Part shown: positions 34,716 through 47,215 of the stretch, piece by piece
Position numbering within the stretch: position 1 is the stretch's first letter
Layout: every line of letters begins with the position of its first letter
Source: Paulownia fortunei
Taxonomy: Eukaryota > Streptophyta > Magnoliopsida > Lamiales > Paulowniaceae
Reading direction: 5' to 3'
DNA length: 64,000 nucleotides
NCBI GenBank assembly: GCA_019321725.1
Contig: CM033110.1
Span: forward strand, 9,727,278 to 9,791,277
Translations under genes and position numbers: made by a program
Notes under the pieces: model-generated
The model's database searches: none
What the model was told of the DNA's origin: nothing
The model's input: the letters and a program-made list of their open reading frames with translations, nothing else

Positions 34716-36790
34716 AAAGAAAAGTGTCAACTAGAGTCTTTACCATCACTAGATCAGATGCTGAGGTAAACCCATCAGTGGTAACAGCTGGAGCTACACA
34801 CTTATTTGTATCTACTGAGTATGTGAAGAGGCTGGGTAGAGTACCTGATACTGCTGAGGTTAGTTACAATGTGATAATCCCTTCTGGAGATTCAAAACAA
34901 ACTAACCATGTTTTTAAGGGATTATGTTATTCCTATTGAAAATAGAGAAGCCTATGTTGATTTAATTGTATTGTCCATGAATAACTGTAATATGATTTTG
35001 CATATGGAGTAGTTGCCAAAGTATCGTACTACAATAGATTGTCTGAAAAAGACAATAACTTTTCAACCTCCTAGGGAGGAACCGTTCATCTTTATTAGAA
35101 TCATATAAAGTTTCAAATTTCCAATTATATCAGCATTAAGAGCACAAAGATTATTAGATAGTAGTTGTGAAGGATATTTGGTGAGTGTTATAAGCATTAA
35201 AGAACAACACCACCCTATCCTTAGTTAAGTGCCAGTTGTTCGGGAATATCCAAAAGTATTTCCTGATGATCTTTCTCGATTACCACCATACCGTGAGATA
35301 GAGTTTGTCATTGAACTAAATCCAGGAACACATCCAATATTTAAAGCTCCATATTGAATGGCACCATATGAGTTGAAAGAATTGAAGATATAAATACAGG
35401 AATTATTGCATAAAGGTTTTATCAGACCTAACTTTTCACTATGGGGTGCACCAATTCTATTTGTGCGTAAGAAGGGGGTACAATGCGACTGTGTATATAC
35501 TACTGAGATTTAAATAAAGTTACAATCAAGAATAAGTATCCTTTACCTAGAATAGAAGACTTATTTGATCAGCTCCAAGATGCATCTATATTTTCAAAAA
35601 TTGATCTGCGATCTAGGTATCATCAACTAAAAATAAAAGAGGATGATATCAGCAAGATAGCATTTAGCACGAGATATGGACATTATGAATTTTTTGGTGA
35701 TGCCATTTGGGTTAACAAATGCTCCAGTAGCTTTTATAGATTTGATGAATCGGGTATTTAAAAACTTTCTTGATAGATTTATTATTGTATTTATTGATGA
35801 TATCCTAATTTACTCTAGTACAAAAGAAAAGTATGGTAAACATCTAAGAATAGTTTTAGAGGTTTTGAAAGAGAAATAACTATATGCTAAATTTAATAAA
35901 TGTGAATTTTGGATTGATCTAGTGGTATTTATGGGACATATAATATCAGGAGCAAGAATATCAATAGATCCAAGTAAAGTAGAAGTTATTAATAGTTGGT
36001 CACAACCTATTAATCCTTTAGAAGTACGAAGTTTTTTGGGTTTAGCTGGATATTAACGTAGATTTGTTGAAGGATTCTCCAAGATAGCTTCTCATTTGAC
36101 ATAATTAATTAGAGAATGTGTGACATTTAAATGGACAGATGCTTGTGAGAAAAGTTTTCAGGAATTGAAGAAGAGGTTAACTTCAGCTTCTATTCTTTCT
36201 ATTCCATCAGGTACTGGAGGCTTTGTGGTTTATAGTGATGCTTAAAAAAATGGGTTGGGATGTGTATTGATGCAAAATGGTAAAGTAGTTGCATATGCGT
36301 CCAGACAGCTTAAAGACAATAAGAAGAATTATCCTACACATGATTTAGAGCTTGCTGCGGTGGTGTTTTCACTTAAGATATGGAGACATTATTTGTATGG
36401 TGAACGATGTGAGATATAAAGTGATCATAAGGGCTTAAAATATTTTTCACCCAAAAAGAGTTAAATATGCGACAACGAAGATGGTTGGAGTTAGTGAAAG
36501 ATTATGATTGTGTTATCAACTATCATCCTAGTAAGGCTAATATTGTGGCTGATGCATTGAGCAGCAAATCAACACAAAATACCGCAGTTTTAGCTTTGAC
36601 TCAAAAACTAGAGTTAATTGAACTACATAAAATGAATGTAGAGATTGTACAGCAGGGATCAGTGGAGGCCAAAATCACAACTTTGATACTCCAACCGACT
36701 TTGATTGATAGAATTCAATAGGACAACAAGTTGATGAATATGTTACTAAAATAATGAAAGATATTGCTTAAAAAATTTTTTTGATTTTCA
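34716..36790 (+). pseudogene. Protease, reverse transcriptase and RNase H of chromovirus A3
   Basis: The protease (34724-34939) has lost about 50 bases that in A4 encode the strand and active-site FDS before G/R-A-T-H, so catalysis would be impossible. The following linker and RT carry scattered stops. RT landmarks: [17 protein letters not shown] (35308), [30 protein letters not shown] (35676-35730) and [11 protein letters not shown] (35788-35820) with both catalytic Asp present. RNase H follows (36223-36580): a YSDA block with a stop, [39 protein letters not shown] and a DADAL-type end (VADALSSKS). The single-frame order matches chromovirus pol. Confidence 0.87.
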
Positions 36791-38128
36791 GATGTCAGAG
36801 AATGGTATCTTGCGGTTCCAAAAAAGGTTATATGTGCCTAATTTAGATAATATTCAGGAAGATATTTTGGCAAAGGCACATTCAATGCCATATTCAGTAC
36901 ATCCAGGAGCTACTAAAATGTATAGAGATTTGATAACGCATTATTGGTGGCCAGGTATGAAAAGAGATGTTGCTTAATTTGTAGAACAATGTTTGACATG
37001 TCAACAAATAAAGGCAGAACAACAAAGGCTAGCAAGAATCTTGCAACCTTAATGTATTTTATAATGGAAATGGAAAAGAATTACTATGGATTTCGTATCA
37101 GGGTTACCTAAAATAGTTAAAGGTCATGATGCTATTTGGGTTATCGTTAACAGGCTAACTAAATCTGCTCTCTTTCTTCCAATATCTTCCACCTAGTCCA
37201 TGGACCATTATGCACAGATATATATATATATAGAAAGTGGTTAGACTTCATGGGGTACCACTATCTATTATTTTTTATAGAGATTCAAGGTTTTTGTCTA
37301 TGTTCTAGAAGAGTTTACACAAGGCATTGGGAACACAATTATCTTTCAATACTACATATTATCTTAGACTGATGGGCAATCAGAGCGAACAATACAAACA
37401 TTAAAAGATATTCTTAGAGTTTGTGTATTAGATTTTCATGGTCAATGAGCAAATTTTTACCTTTAGTGGAATTATCTTATAATAACAGCTATCAGTCCAC
37501 AATTGGAATGGCCCTATGAAGTATTATATGGTGGAAAATGTAGATCTCCAGTTCATTGGGATGAAATTGGTGGAAAGAAGCATTTGGGCCCAAATATGAT
37601 TCGAGAAAGGACAGAAGTTGTGACATAAATTCGTCAACAAATGCAGACTGCCCAGAGCTGACAGAAAAGTTATGCTGATCAAAGAAGAAGAATGTTAGAA
37701 TTTGTAGTAGGAGATTAGGTATTTCTAAAGGTATCTCCAATAAAGGGGATTATGCGGTTTGGAAAGAAAGGAAAGTTAAGTCATAGATATATTGGTCCAT
37801 TTTATATTGTTGAATGAATTGAGGATGTTGCTTACAAACTCGACCTACTGAGATCAATATCTCAAGTGCACAATATATTTCATGTATCCATGTTGAGGAA
37901 ATATATTGTGAATCCATCTCATATTCTGAAGAATGAACCTATAGAGCTGAAAGAAGATTTGAGTTATGAAGAAAGACCTATAGAGATTCTTTTATGAGAA
38001 GTAAAACAACTCAAAAATAAAACAATCCTATTGGTTAAAGTATTATGGAAAAATCAATCAACAGAAGAAGTTACTTGAGAAAGAAAAGATGATATGAAAG
38101 TTAAGTATCCAGAACTCTTTCAGTAAGT
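36791..38128 (+). pseudogene. Integrase with chromodomain-like tail of chromovirus A3
   Basis: The zinc-binding part has H-SMPYSV-H and, after a stop, CLTCQQIKAE. The core has [11 protein letters not shown], then a damaged second Asp block (YRDSRFLS) and ALGTQLSFNTTYY. The C-terminal part keeps GKKGKLSHRYIGPF, EDVAYKLDL and SQVHNIFHVSMLRKYIV. The tail (37972-38128) reads LSYEERPIEIL, NKTILLVKVLWKNQSTEEVT and DDMKVKYPELFQ before the stop. This tail is the group II-type chromodomain end known in Tekay/Del elements, thought to guide integration to particular chromatin. About eight stops interrupt the region. Confidence 0.85.
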
Positions 38129-38149
38129 AAATTTCAAGAATAAAATTTT

Positions 38150-38165
38150 AATAAGGAGGGGAAGA
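38150..38165 (+). other. Polypurine tract of A3
   Basis: AATAAGGAGGGGAAGA directly before the 3' LTR start TGTAATACCC. Confidence 0.85.
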
Positions 38166-39394
38166 TGTAATACCCAGCCTCACACTACTCACTTGTCTAA
38201 TATGATTCATACACTACATGCTACTTAGATGTTAATTTGCATTAACATCTAGATCGCATCTTTTATACCATTCTTAATAATTAAACCTCTAATGATATCA
38301 CTTGATGTTAGTAGTTGAGATCCTATAACCTACTTATGTAATTGTATATTTAGATAAGATAAAAAAATAGATTGATTAATATAGTGGATATTCATAGGTT
38401 TATATGTTATAATTTTAGAAGTGTTAAATGTGTCACTAGTAAGCTTATATGATTCCATTCAAATTGATCGATGTGTTTTAAAGGTATACATCCATAGATT
38501 AACATACTTGGGATATCGGACATGATATAGTGTGATTTAAGTATCATAATACAAGGTTCATATGTGCATGTGATTTTAGAAAATAAAAACTAGACAATCA
38601 TTTAAGAATTAGATGTCGATCGACCACCTCAAGTTTCCACCTCAACCTTTCTTCATTTCTATCCTCGAGCCACGACCAAAAACTATTTTCTAAGCTATTT
38701 CACCTCCAAAACCTTCATATTGAATTTTATAAATTGATCTCAAGAAATTCCAAGTAAAGAAAAAAAGTGAAGGAAGCAAAGAGAAGTAAGGAAGAGCAAG
38801 TTGAAGCTAAAATCTGTGTATAGGTGAGCTTAACTCACGTTTTTTATTTATGTTTTTGAATTGTTTGAGGGTTTATGATTTTTAAGGCTTCTATTATTGA
38901 TTATAATCATGTTAGGATGTTATTTGTGGTCTTATAATTTACAAAAGAAGGATTTTTAGTTGTAAAAGCACAATAAAAATCACTGGGGACAGAAACTGTA
39001 TACATTCTGATATTTTATATTAAAGCTTTATATATGTATAATAACTGGATTAAAACCTATGTATTTCACCATATATGTGTTTATATATGAGTCTAGCTGA
39101 TGTATGTAAGTTTAGATAGGTTATAAATTGTAATATAGTGTGATAATTAAAAAGGTGCTCAAAACTGTCTTCTTTGAATTTCAGATTCTGTCCTATGTGA
39201 ATGGTGTTGGTTTTACATCAATAAATCCATTAGTTTTGGTAGTAATTTGACCTAGTTGTCTCTTTATATGTGTTATCTAAGTATGGTAAAAATTTGGGAG
39301 TGATTGAATGTACTTAATGGTGCCAAAACCATTAATGTCATGAAGTGTACAAAACTGTCACGGTAGGAAAACAATCTGTTTTAATATCCAAAAT
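38166..39394 (+). repeat. 3' LTR of A3, first 1.23 kb only
   Basis: Begins TGTAATACCCAGCCTCAC and retains the segment deleted from the 5' LTR. It ends near AACAATCTGTTTTA, a position inside the family LTR (compare 1003), against antisense MULE coding sequence. Confidence 0.85.
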
Positions 39395-40645
39395 GATAGT
39401 AGAACCAGGGTTAGTTTTTCTAAGTTCCTCAGCATAGTCCAACAATTTTGAGTATTGAATGTCAGGGTTGCCCTCAATCATTGTAAAGCCTTTCTTTTTG
39501 CTCTATAGGCTTGATACCTTGACACATGACACCTAATATCATTAATGACATCAACCCTAAAGCCCTTCACATTTCTTTTTGGGTTTGATTGGAATTTTTG
39601 AATATACCTTTCACTTAAACAATTTGTTTTGACATATTTTACATGAAAGGTTGGTGGGCATGAATGGTTAAGGTTTTACTCTCTGATTTGGAAAGTGCAA
39701 TCATCTTTCATTATCCTCCACTCACATTCTTCCCAGAACACCTGACATACACTCTAATCTTATCTTTTTTATAATTTCAATATTCTCTTGGTTCTAATTA
39801 TATGGGATTGAACTACTTTCCCAAACTCATTCTTTATCCAAAATATCATACCTAACTCAAAAGTAGGATCAAATACCATAATAGGATTAAAAACTGGATG
39901 ATTAGGCCCATCATCATCCCCATTAGATACCCTATACTCATCAAAATCATTGCCATTACCCACAACATCCTCCTCACCACTCTCACTAGATTCACTTGAG
40001 TCATTATATGTTATTTGTATCACCTCCTACTTCCTCCTCCTCCGCTTGGTCTACATTTTTTGCAAATAGATCATCATCATCTATAACCTCATTGCCTATA
40101 TCATAGTCACTATCTTATAATGAATCAGAAGTCTCAGCATTCTGGGCATCACTATCATCATTATGTACCCTGACATTTCCCTCACCCACACCCCCAAGAT
40201 CAAACTCTTCTACCTGCTTACCAACTTTCTCTCCCATCTCCCCCAAATTGACATCATTGCCAGCATTATCATCTAATTTAGTTTCAGCCTCTGTTTCTGA
40301 TATATTTTCAGCATTTTCATTTAATTGAACCCTTGATAACTCATGTTGCCTAGGCATTTTTGGAAGTTCATGTTCTACATAAACATGCATTTCCCTAGCC
40401 AATACATACTTCATGAACCACTTTTTTACATCATTATCATCACCTAGCAACTTAAAACTTCCAGTAATTATAATGTAGAAATTTCTAGCCCCATCTAAAC
40501 CCAGTCTATCACTGAAGTTTTTTAAATCAACATTGTTCATAGTCATTGCATTTACCCAATCATAAACTTTTCTATCTCCCCCAATGTATTTAGCCTTAGG
40601 TAAAATGCAAAGTTGACCCCCGAAATGGATAACAATAGTAATGGA
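39395..40645 (-). pseudogene. MULE2 transposase, N-terminal part (PB1-like domain and DNA-binding region)
   Basis: From about 40645 downward the frame reads ITIVIHFGGQL, AKYIGGDRKVYDWVNAMTMN, RLGLDGARNFYII and NDVKKWFMKYVLAREMHVYV: the PB1-like domain found at the N-terminus of one group of plant MULE transposases. An acidic Asp/Glu/Asn-rich linker follows to a stop at about 40115 and, after a frame change, to 39960. The Mutator DNA-binding region is next: HPVFNPIMVFDPTFELGM, SHIIRTKRILKL (to 39769), then in broken frames VKGFRVDVINDIRCHVSRYQ (about 39568-39509) and RKTNPGSTIILD at the break point (39430-39395). The 70 residues before the PB1-like domain in the same frame are Phe-rich and look like leader or intron. 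Confidence 0.75.
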
Positions 40646-41419
40646 ACTACTACTTAGATCTGTTAACAGTGGATAAGAAAAATAAAACAAAAACAAAAAA
40701 AGAAAGTTAACAACTAAAGAAATGAAAACACACCCCACATGTATTGAAAAGAAGAAACAATATAAAACACAAAAAGAAAGTGATTTAAAATTGAAGGGGG
40801 ACCATTTCTTCACTTTAATAATCGGTTGGTCCACACACATATAAAAAAAGAGTAGAGTTTTCCTAGTATTGAACTAAAAGACAAAGATTATGTGCATCCC
40901 AAAATGTATTAAGCATCTTATTTATTAACTATCAAATAAAATATTGAATATAATACTACTTTAGGGAAAACAAAACTCACGGTATAATGGACGAGGCAAA
41001 TCAACATGTTTTTGGGCTCTAATAAACACCATTCTCCTTCTGTTGTGCTTTGAACTTAGGCTCACTGATTGATAGAGTTGGATTTTTGATTTTAAGATTG
41101 AAGATAATTTCAGTTTTGGGGATTTTTTGAGTTTGAAGGGAATTAGGGCTGTAACAAGAGAATTTAAACGATTTTTTTTTCTTCTGCTGTAGAATTTGGG
41201 AGACAACTTGCACATGTGAAGGAGAGGATGTTTGGGCCTTGAGTTTTCCCTCCAATATGGGTTGATTTGGCAATTTAATCTAAGTGGGCAGATGAGATGG
41301 ATCCATGTCAGCTTCCTCTTTTCTCCACATACACACCAAGTCAGCAAGGGATGTCCACATAATGCCAGAATTCCAGAAATCCCCAAATTTTTTGGTCATG
41401 TGCCTTATACATGATAATT

Positions 41420-41565
41420 TCTAGCTAATTTTCTAGATTCCGGCAAAATTTGGACTCAATTTGAGTAATTTTATTACTTACAAGACCAAATTAAAATTTT
41501 AAATTTAGGCATGACTAATTTCGGCACACCCCCTTAATTACAAAACTAATTTTGTAATTTAGCCC
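41420..41565 (-). repeat. Probable terminal sequence of MULE2
   Basis: Read on the minus strand, GGGCTAAATTACAAAATTAG, then a GGGGGTGTGCCGAAATTAG block, has the look of plant MULE termini. The opposite copy is absent, so the inverted repeat cannot be verified. Confidence 0.45.
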
Positions 41566-41724
41566 TAAAAAATGTCCAAACATGTTGTGCCTTATTGCTA
41601 TCAATAAAGAGATAATTCAAAGTTTCAATATCACAACAACATTGGTATTTAGAGAAAATTTGGACACCATGTCAACTGGTATGCATCCATGAATCAAATG
41701 CCAACAAAAAATCGACATTGTAGG
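41566..41724. other. Short unassigned stretch
   Basis: Between the presumed MULE2 end and LTR C2. No coding potential or match to other parts of the window seen. Confidence 0.5.
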
Positions 41725-43996
41725 TGTTAGAGATGTAGACCATATTTGAGACCACATCTAACGATCATGAATCATATTAATAAAAAAATACTTTCTTTAT
41801 CTTATGTCTTGTATTTTTCTTTTTGTGCATTAGATAAAGTTTTTAGACCAAATTTAGCTACGGGGCATGGTTGCGCATATGATGGCAATCATGAAACATG
41901 ACTGTAAGGCCTTGATCTTAAATAAGTTTCGAGTCGAGGGCTTTTTGAGATGGGACATCGAGTAGCTCAGTAAGACTTGCACATACGATGCATACTCGTA
42001 AGACGAGGATGTCGTATTTCATTGACATTAGCATAGAGACACAAGTGCATGTATGTGGGTGCTTGTTAGAAAATAAGTATATCGAAAATGGCCCGCATAA
42101 AATTCTTAGTTGGAGGCTTTGCTAGTCGAAATAAGAATTTCTGTGTTTTGATAGTACACGGCTAGTCCTTGGACTTAAGGCATAATGGTAGCTTTGTGTG
42201 CATCCTGTAGCACTTTGATATATCTTCTAATTGTTTGGCAATCATAAAGGGGGTATGTTGGGTGTTGCACTAGTGTGCATTGAAGTTTGTCAGTAGCCAA
42301 TATTGAATTCGACACTTGTCATTTATTTAATAAGGGAATCTCTTGTTTTTCATAGTTCGTGATTCAAAGACCTTGGCCATGGCATGAGGAATTTTGATTC
42401 ATTAGGAATCATTTAAACTTGAAATAGAATCACAATTATTGAATCATTTAGGGTTTCGACTTAGACTCCATACCCTAGATTCAATTGGAAGATTAGTTGT
42501 TGAAAAAGACCGTACGTGTATGGGACTCGCAACTCAAATAGGTTTACTCTCTATTTCGTCTAAGACTAGTTTGCCATGATTACTTGCTAGGTGTTTTCAT
42601 GGATAGTGAGGTTATTGGAATTAAGGAGTTAATTTCAAGCGGATTAATTAATTCAATTAATTAATTAGAATAATTATTATTCATAAGTTGCAAATATTAT
42701 AAGCCCACTACTAGCTTAATAGCAAACCCAAGACGGTCACACATCTTTATGGAAAGTAACATTTCTATTTTGAAAAATTTTCAATGGTTGGAAAATAATT
42801 AATTAATATTAATTAATTAATTAATTAATTAAGGGTTCTAATTTATTTAATAGTTAAATTAAATTATTCAATTAAGTAATTAGATTATTTAATTGGACCT
42901 AATTTGATTAGAAAGCCCAATTGGAGTAAATTATAATTAATCAATTAGATTGATTAATATGGGATTAAATCAAATTAAATTGATTCATGGACTTTTAAGT
43001 CCAAGTTCAAAAATTAAAGTGGATCACTTAAGAAGCCCACTAGAATATGAAGTGGATAATTAAAATAAATATGATTTATTTAATTAATATATTTACATAA
43101 ATAAATAAATAGTGATCGATTTTTATGTGATAAAAATTGATCACAAGGATATTATTTTATATAAATATATTTTTGATATATATTTGATATATATCTATCC
43201 TGATATTATTTGAAGAGTTCAAATTAATATCAAGAATATATGTAAATAATTTTTGATGACTAATGTTGAATCAAATAAGTCCGCATACATTAGAGAGAGA
43301 AAAGATAAGATTTGTTGTAAGATTTAGAATCATTCCAAAATCAAACTTTAAAGTGGTTCAAATATTGACAAACTCTCCAAGAGTTGGAAAGAGTCAAATT
43401 TTTGGCCCCTATATATAGGGAAGGGCCAAAAATTGCAGATCATTTTTAGTATAAATTATTTTGTTTGTCTTCTATTTTTTTCTGCAAGAAAAAGAAAAGA
43501 AAAGTGTTTCTTCAAATCTTGATTTCTTGTTCTTTAAAGAAAATTAGTTTCTTAATATTCTCTTCACATCAAAATTTTAAGAATTTAAAGAATTCATCTC
43601 TATTGTTCTTGAAAGCTTGTTCTTGATCCATCAATTGGGTTAAAGGCCAAAAATTACTCTGGATCTAGATTAGAAAAATAATTTTAAGGATACTAGCGAA
43701 TCATTTTAATTTGATGTTGCTTTTCATATCGTGGACCTGATAGAGAGGAGACACGTGGATCTCTGCGAGTTCGATAAGCCAGGAATATTTCAATTGATTG
43801 CATCATTTCCTACATCAATCGAAGTGCTTGAAAGGTATAGTACGAATTTAATATATTTATTTATATATTAACTTGAATAAGTGCGAACGTTAGAATCACT
43901 TTTAAATTGAGGGGATACATTTATTTGATAAATATATGTTTTATAAAAATTTTAATTTTTGTTGCACATGCCCTTGCCATTATAGCGAACCCAACA
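41725..43996 (+). repeat. 5' LTR of family C element (C2)
   Basis: Begins TGTTAGAGATGTAG and ends GCGAACCCAACA, followed by the primer-binding site. Its body (for example GGGGCATGGTTGCGCATAT, GTTTCGAGTCGAGGGC) matches the reverse of solo LTR C1. An (ATTA)n run of about 36 bases lies at 42797-42832. Confidence 0.88.
42797..42832 (+). repeat. (ATTA)n run in LTR C2
   Basis: AATTAATTAATATTAATTAA and further ATTA units inside the family C LTR; the reverse of similar tracts is present in solo LTR C1 around 30410-30490. Confidence 0.85.
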
Positions 43997-43997
43997 G

Positions 43998-44010
43998 TGG
44001 TATCAGAGCC
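43998..44010 (+). other. Primer-binding site of C2 (initiator Met tRNA)
   Basis: TGGTATCAGAGCC one base after the LTR end CCAACA. Confidence 0.88.
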
Positions 44011-44881
44011 ACGATTTTGCTTATTCAGTGAATTTCGGATTTGTGTGCATGATTTAAATTATTTAAATTTACGTTTAGCATGCTAAAATTTGATTTTGCA
44101 TGATTACTGCAATTGATGATTGAGATTTTATTTATTTATTTATTTAAGTTGTTTAAAAATTTAAAATAAAAAAAGGGACACAAAAATAGGCTACACGCAC
44201 AAGTAGTGTGCTTGTGCTGAGTAGCACACAACAACGAGCTACACTACGCACGCTACAGGTAGCCTTCATACTGCTCGTCGCGCCATTTTTTTAGATCCGT
44301 TTTGTTTTGATTTTCGGTAATTTTAAAATTAAATGTTAATTTTAGTAATTTTTGAAAAATTGTTTTTCAAAGAAAAATTATTTTTCAAGTAATTAAAAAT
44401 TATCCCAAGTCAAAGATTGCGTTTAACAACTTAGTAAATTTACATGTTTTATTAATTGCATGTGATGTTTATTATGAGCATGTATGGGATGATCATGAGC
44501 CATTGGACCAATATGATTGGTTTTATTTAGTATTTTTGGATTTTAAAATGTGGCCTGCGAGCCTCTTATTCCATCTATATAAGTTATTTATTTTCTATAA
44601 AGAGAGTAGAATAGGTGGTAAGGTTTTTTTTCCCTTGGAGGACGAAGGAGAATCATGATGGAGGTTCTAATTAAGGCCCATGATTGTATGGGATACATAT
44701 ATAATAGAATAGGCTCTATTCCATTTTATTACCGTTAAACTGACCTTAGGTCCATTTTTGGCTCAAATGGACTGCATAGGATTGGTTTAATGTCATCCAT
44801 TTATTTAAGTATGAATTAGATGCATGCTTATGATTTTATTTAATACTTTTATGCTTGCACAATGATATTATGATATCATGC
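44011..44881 (+). mobile_element. Leader of family C element, runs into assembly gap
   Basis: AT-rich leader without a recognisable gag start or domain. Includes CCTGCGAGCCTCTTATTCC and CCCTTGGAGGACGA blocks but nothing coding. Because no protein is present here or in the solo LTR, the superfamily (copia or gypsy) of family C remains undecided; a long non-coding leader could also indicate a non-autonomous element. Confidence 0.6.
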
Positions 44882-44981
44882 NNNNNNNNNNNNNNNNNNN
44901 NNNNNNNNNNNNNNNNNNNNNNNNNNNNNNNNNNNNNNNNNNNNNNNNNNNNNNNNNNNNNNNNNNNNNNNNNNNNNNNNN
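44882..44981. other. Assembly gap (100 N)
   Basis: Exactly 100 N, the usual placeholder for a gap of unknown size. Left of it is family C leader; right of it is the middle of the 3' LTR of B2. At least 2.2 kb of the B2 LTR, plus unknown sequence, is missing. Confidence 0.98.
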
Positions 44982-45616
44982 ATAAGAAAACATGAGGTGG
45001 CAAGTGAATAGCAAATCTGATTTTCTCCCTTATCTTGCAGCCCTAATCTTGTGTGTCTCACCTATTTTTATTTGGTTGCAACCTATCTTAGTCACCATTC
45101 ATTCCCATAGATATTTCCTATGTCCGTTCATTCGATCTCCAAACCGATTCACATCCAATTCTTAATGAAATATCAAGTTTGCATTTCTAAAATCATATGC
45201 ATATATGGGCCTTGTAATAGGACACTTAAATCACATTATATCATGTCTAATATCCCAAGTATGTTAATTTACAAATATATACTTTTGAAATAACTTGATC
45301 AAATCAAATTAAACCGTATAAGCTTACTAGTAACACTTTTAACACTTCCAAATTTATAACCTATATATCCCATCTATATCTAATATCGATCCACCTCATT
45401 TTCTTCTTATTTCAATATAAAATCAACTACTTAGATTAGGAAATTCAATACCTAATACCGTGCAAGAACTTCAGAATTAAGTTTAATATTCAAGAATGTC
45501 GTATAAAATGAAATAAATTATGCAATGTCAATAGAAATAAAAATAGCATATAAAATTAACACATAATGCATGAATCATATTTGGTCATGTGAGTAGTAAG
45601 AGGCTCGGGTATTGCA
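44982..45616 (-). repeat. 3' LTR of B2, truncated by gap
   Basis: On the minus strand begins TGCAATACCCGAGCCTC at 45616 and matches 52584-53220. Continues into the N run. Confidence 0.9.
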
Positions 45617-45640
45617 TCCTCCCCTCCTTATAAAAATTTC
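45617..45640 (-). other. Polypurine tract of B2
   Basis: On the minus strand AAGGAGGGGAGGA lies directly before the 3' LTR start. Confidence 0.85.
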
Positions 45641-45654
45641 GTCCCCGAAATTTT

Positions 45655-46948
45655 ACTTACCGAAAAAGTTCAGAATACTTAGTTCTCATTTCATCCTCTC
45701 TTTCCCAAGTGGCCTCTTCTACCAATTGGTTTCTCCATAACACTTTAACCAATGGAATCTGTTTATTTCTCAGCTACTTCACTTCTCGTGACAAAATTTG
45801 TACAGGTTTTTCTTCATAGTTCAAATCTGCCTTTAATTCTACTAGTTCATTTTCAGAATGTGAGAGGGATTAGCAATATATTTCCTCAGCATAGACACAT
45901 GAAATACATTGTGTAATTGGGACATAGACATTGGCAGATCCAGTCTGTAAGCAACATCACCAATTCTTTCAATCACAGAGAATGGGCCAATGTATCTGGG
46001 ACTCAGTTTTCCTTTCTTTCCAAACCGCATGATGCCTTTCATTGGTGCTACTTTCAAAAATACCTGATCTCCTACCATAAACTCCAGCACCCTTCTTCAT
46101 CAATCTGCATAACTTTTCTGCTAATTTTGGGCAGTTTGCATTCTTTGTCGAATCTGTGACACAACTTCTATCATTTCTCGAATCATATCTGGGCCCAAAA
46201 GTTTCTTCTCACCAACTTCATCCCAGTGTATCGGAGACCTACATTTTCTGCCATACAATGCTTCATAGGGAGCTATTCCAATACTAGTCTAATAGCTATT
46301 GTTATACGAAAACTTCACCAAAGGTAGGAATTTACTCCACTGACCTTGGAAGTCTAATACACAAGCTCTGAGCATATCCTCCAACATCTGTATTGTTCGT
46401 TCAGATTGCCCATCCGTCTGAGGATGATATGCTGTACTGAATGATAATTATGTTCCCAAAGATTTGTGTAAACTCCTCCAAAAAGCAGACAAAAATATTG
46501 AATCTCTATCAGAAACAATAGACAATGGCACACTATGAAGTCTGACAATCTCCTGAACGTATAATTGGGCATAGCGATCCATGGAATAAGTAGAACATAT
46601 GGGAAGAAAATGAGCAGACTTGGTCAATCTGGCGACGATAACCCAAATAGCATCATGACCCTTAGTAGTCTTTGGCAAACTAGTTATGAAATCCATGGTG
46701 ATCGTTTTCCATTTCCATTCTGGAATAAGTAGAGGTTGCAAATTCTCTGCGGGTCTTAGATGTTCGGCCTTTATCTGCTGACATGTTAGATATTGCTCCA
46801 CATGCTGGGCGATGTCCTTCTTCATACCCGGCCACCAATAATGCATTTTCAAGTCTCTATACATCTTGGTAGTCTCTGGATGTACTGAATAAGGGGTTGA
46901 ATGTACCTCTTTTAAAATATCTTTCCGAATGTTATCAATATTTGGCAC
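45655..46948 (-). pseudogene. Integrase with chromodomain-like tail of chromovirus B2
   Basis: Reading from 46948: NIRKDILKEVHSTPYSVHP supplies both zinc-binding His; of the two Cys in the family's C-L-T-C the first is Tyr (YLTC). The core has ITMDFITSLPK, KSAHFLPICSTYS and VSDRDSIFLS, then a stop at about 46447 and a readable third block (about 46445-46380, [18 protein letters not shown]). A 5-residue stretch with one more stop leads to the open frame 46090-45842: EFMVGDQVFLKVAPMKG, LSPRYIGPFSVIERIGDVAY, VFHVSMLRKYIANPSHIL. The tail down to about 45660 reads LVKVLWRNQLVEEATWERED and MRTKYSELFR before its stop, a nearly intact chromodomain-like end. Stops are few enough that the domain order is beyond doubt. 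Confidence 0.88.
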
Positions 46949-47215
46949 ACAAAATCGCCCTCTAAATTGTAAAATATCATTCTGAGTTATCTCAAATTTA
47001 GGATACTTCCCTGTAGCAACATATTTTCTTATATTGATGAGATATTCATCATCTCGCTGTCCTTATTTGATCCTATCAATTAGCGTAGGCTGAAGCATCA
47101 GGGCTGCCAATTTTGCTTCTATTACTCCTGTCTATAAAATCTCTATATTCATTTTCTTCAACTCATTCAGTTTTGGTTTCTGAATTAAAGCCATCGCTAT
47201 TGTACTTTGTGTGAA
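46949..47215 (-). pseudogene. RNase H-integrase linker of B2
   Basis: Between the integrase frame and the RNase H end, with stops. The aligned part of A3 (36580-36790) encodes [19 protein letters not shown] and [10 protein letters not shown]; traces of the same are visible here on the minus strand. No catalytic domain. Confidence 0.6.

Larger units (their letters stand above)
32301..39394 (+). mobile_element. Chromovirus A3 (Tekay/Del-like), 3' LTR truncated
   Basis: 5' LTR, initiator-Met primer-binding site, gag, protease, RT, RNase H, integrase, chromodomain-like tail, purine tract and the first 1.23 kb of the 3' LTR follow in canonical order on the + strand. It lies in the PMD gene of MULE1 (left flank TACTT). 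The 3' LTR breaks off at about 39394 against a second MULE, so the right target duplication is gone. It gives the fullest gene order of a family A element in the window and serves as the guide for reading A1 and A4. Confidence 0.88.
39395..41565 (-). mobile_element. 5' part of a second Mutator-like element (MULE2)
   Basis: Reads right to left: a terminal sequence starting GGGCTAAATTACAAAA at 41565, about 0.8 kb of leader, and the N-terminal half of a MuDR-type transposase broken off at 39395. The catalytic domain, SWIM region and other terminus are missing. It is distinct in sequence type from MULE1. The nine bases outside its end are TAAAAAATG; a matching 9-bp duplication cannot be sought because the other end is lost. 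Confidence 0.7.

Noticed and set aside
40961..41386. 141-codon minus-strand frame upstream of the MULE2 transposase
   Set aside because: No domain, basic and Ser-rich; sits where the leader and terminal repeat of MULE2 are expected, so probably untranslated.
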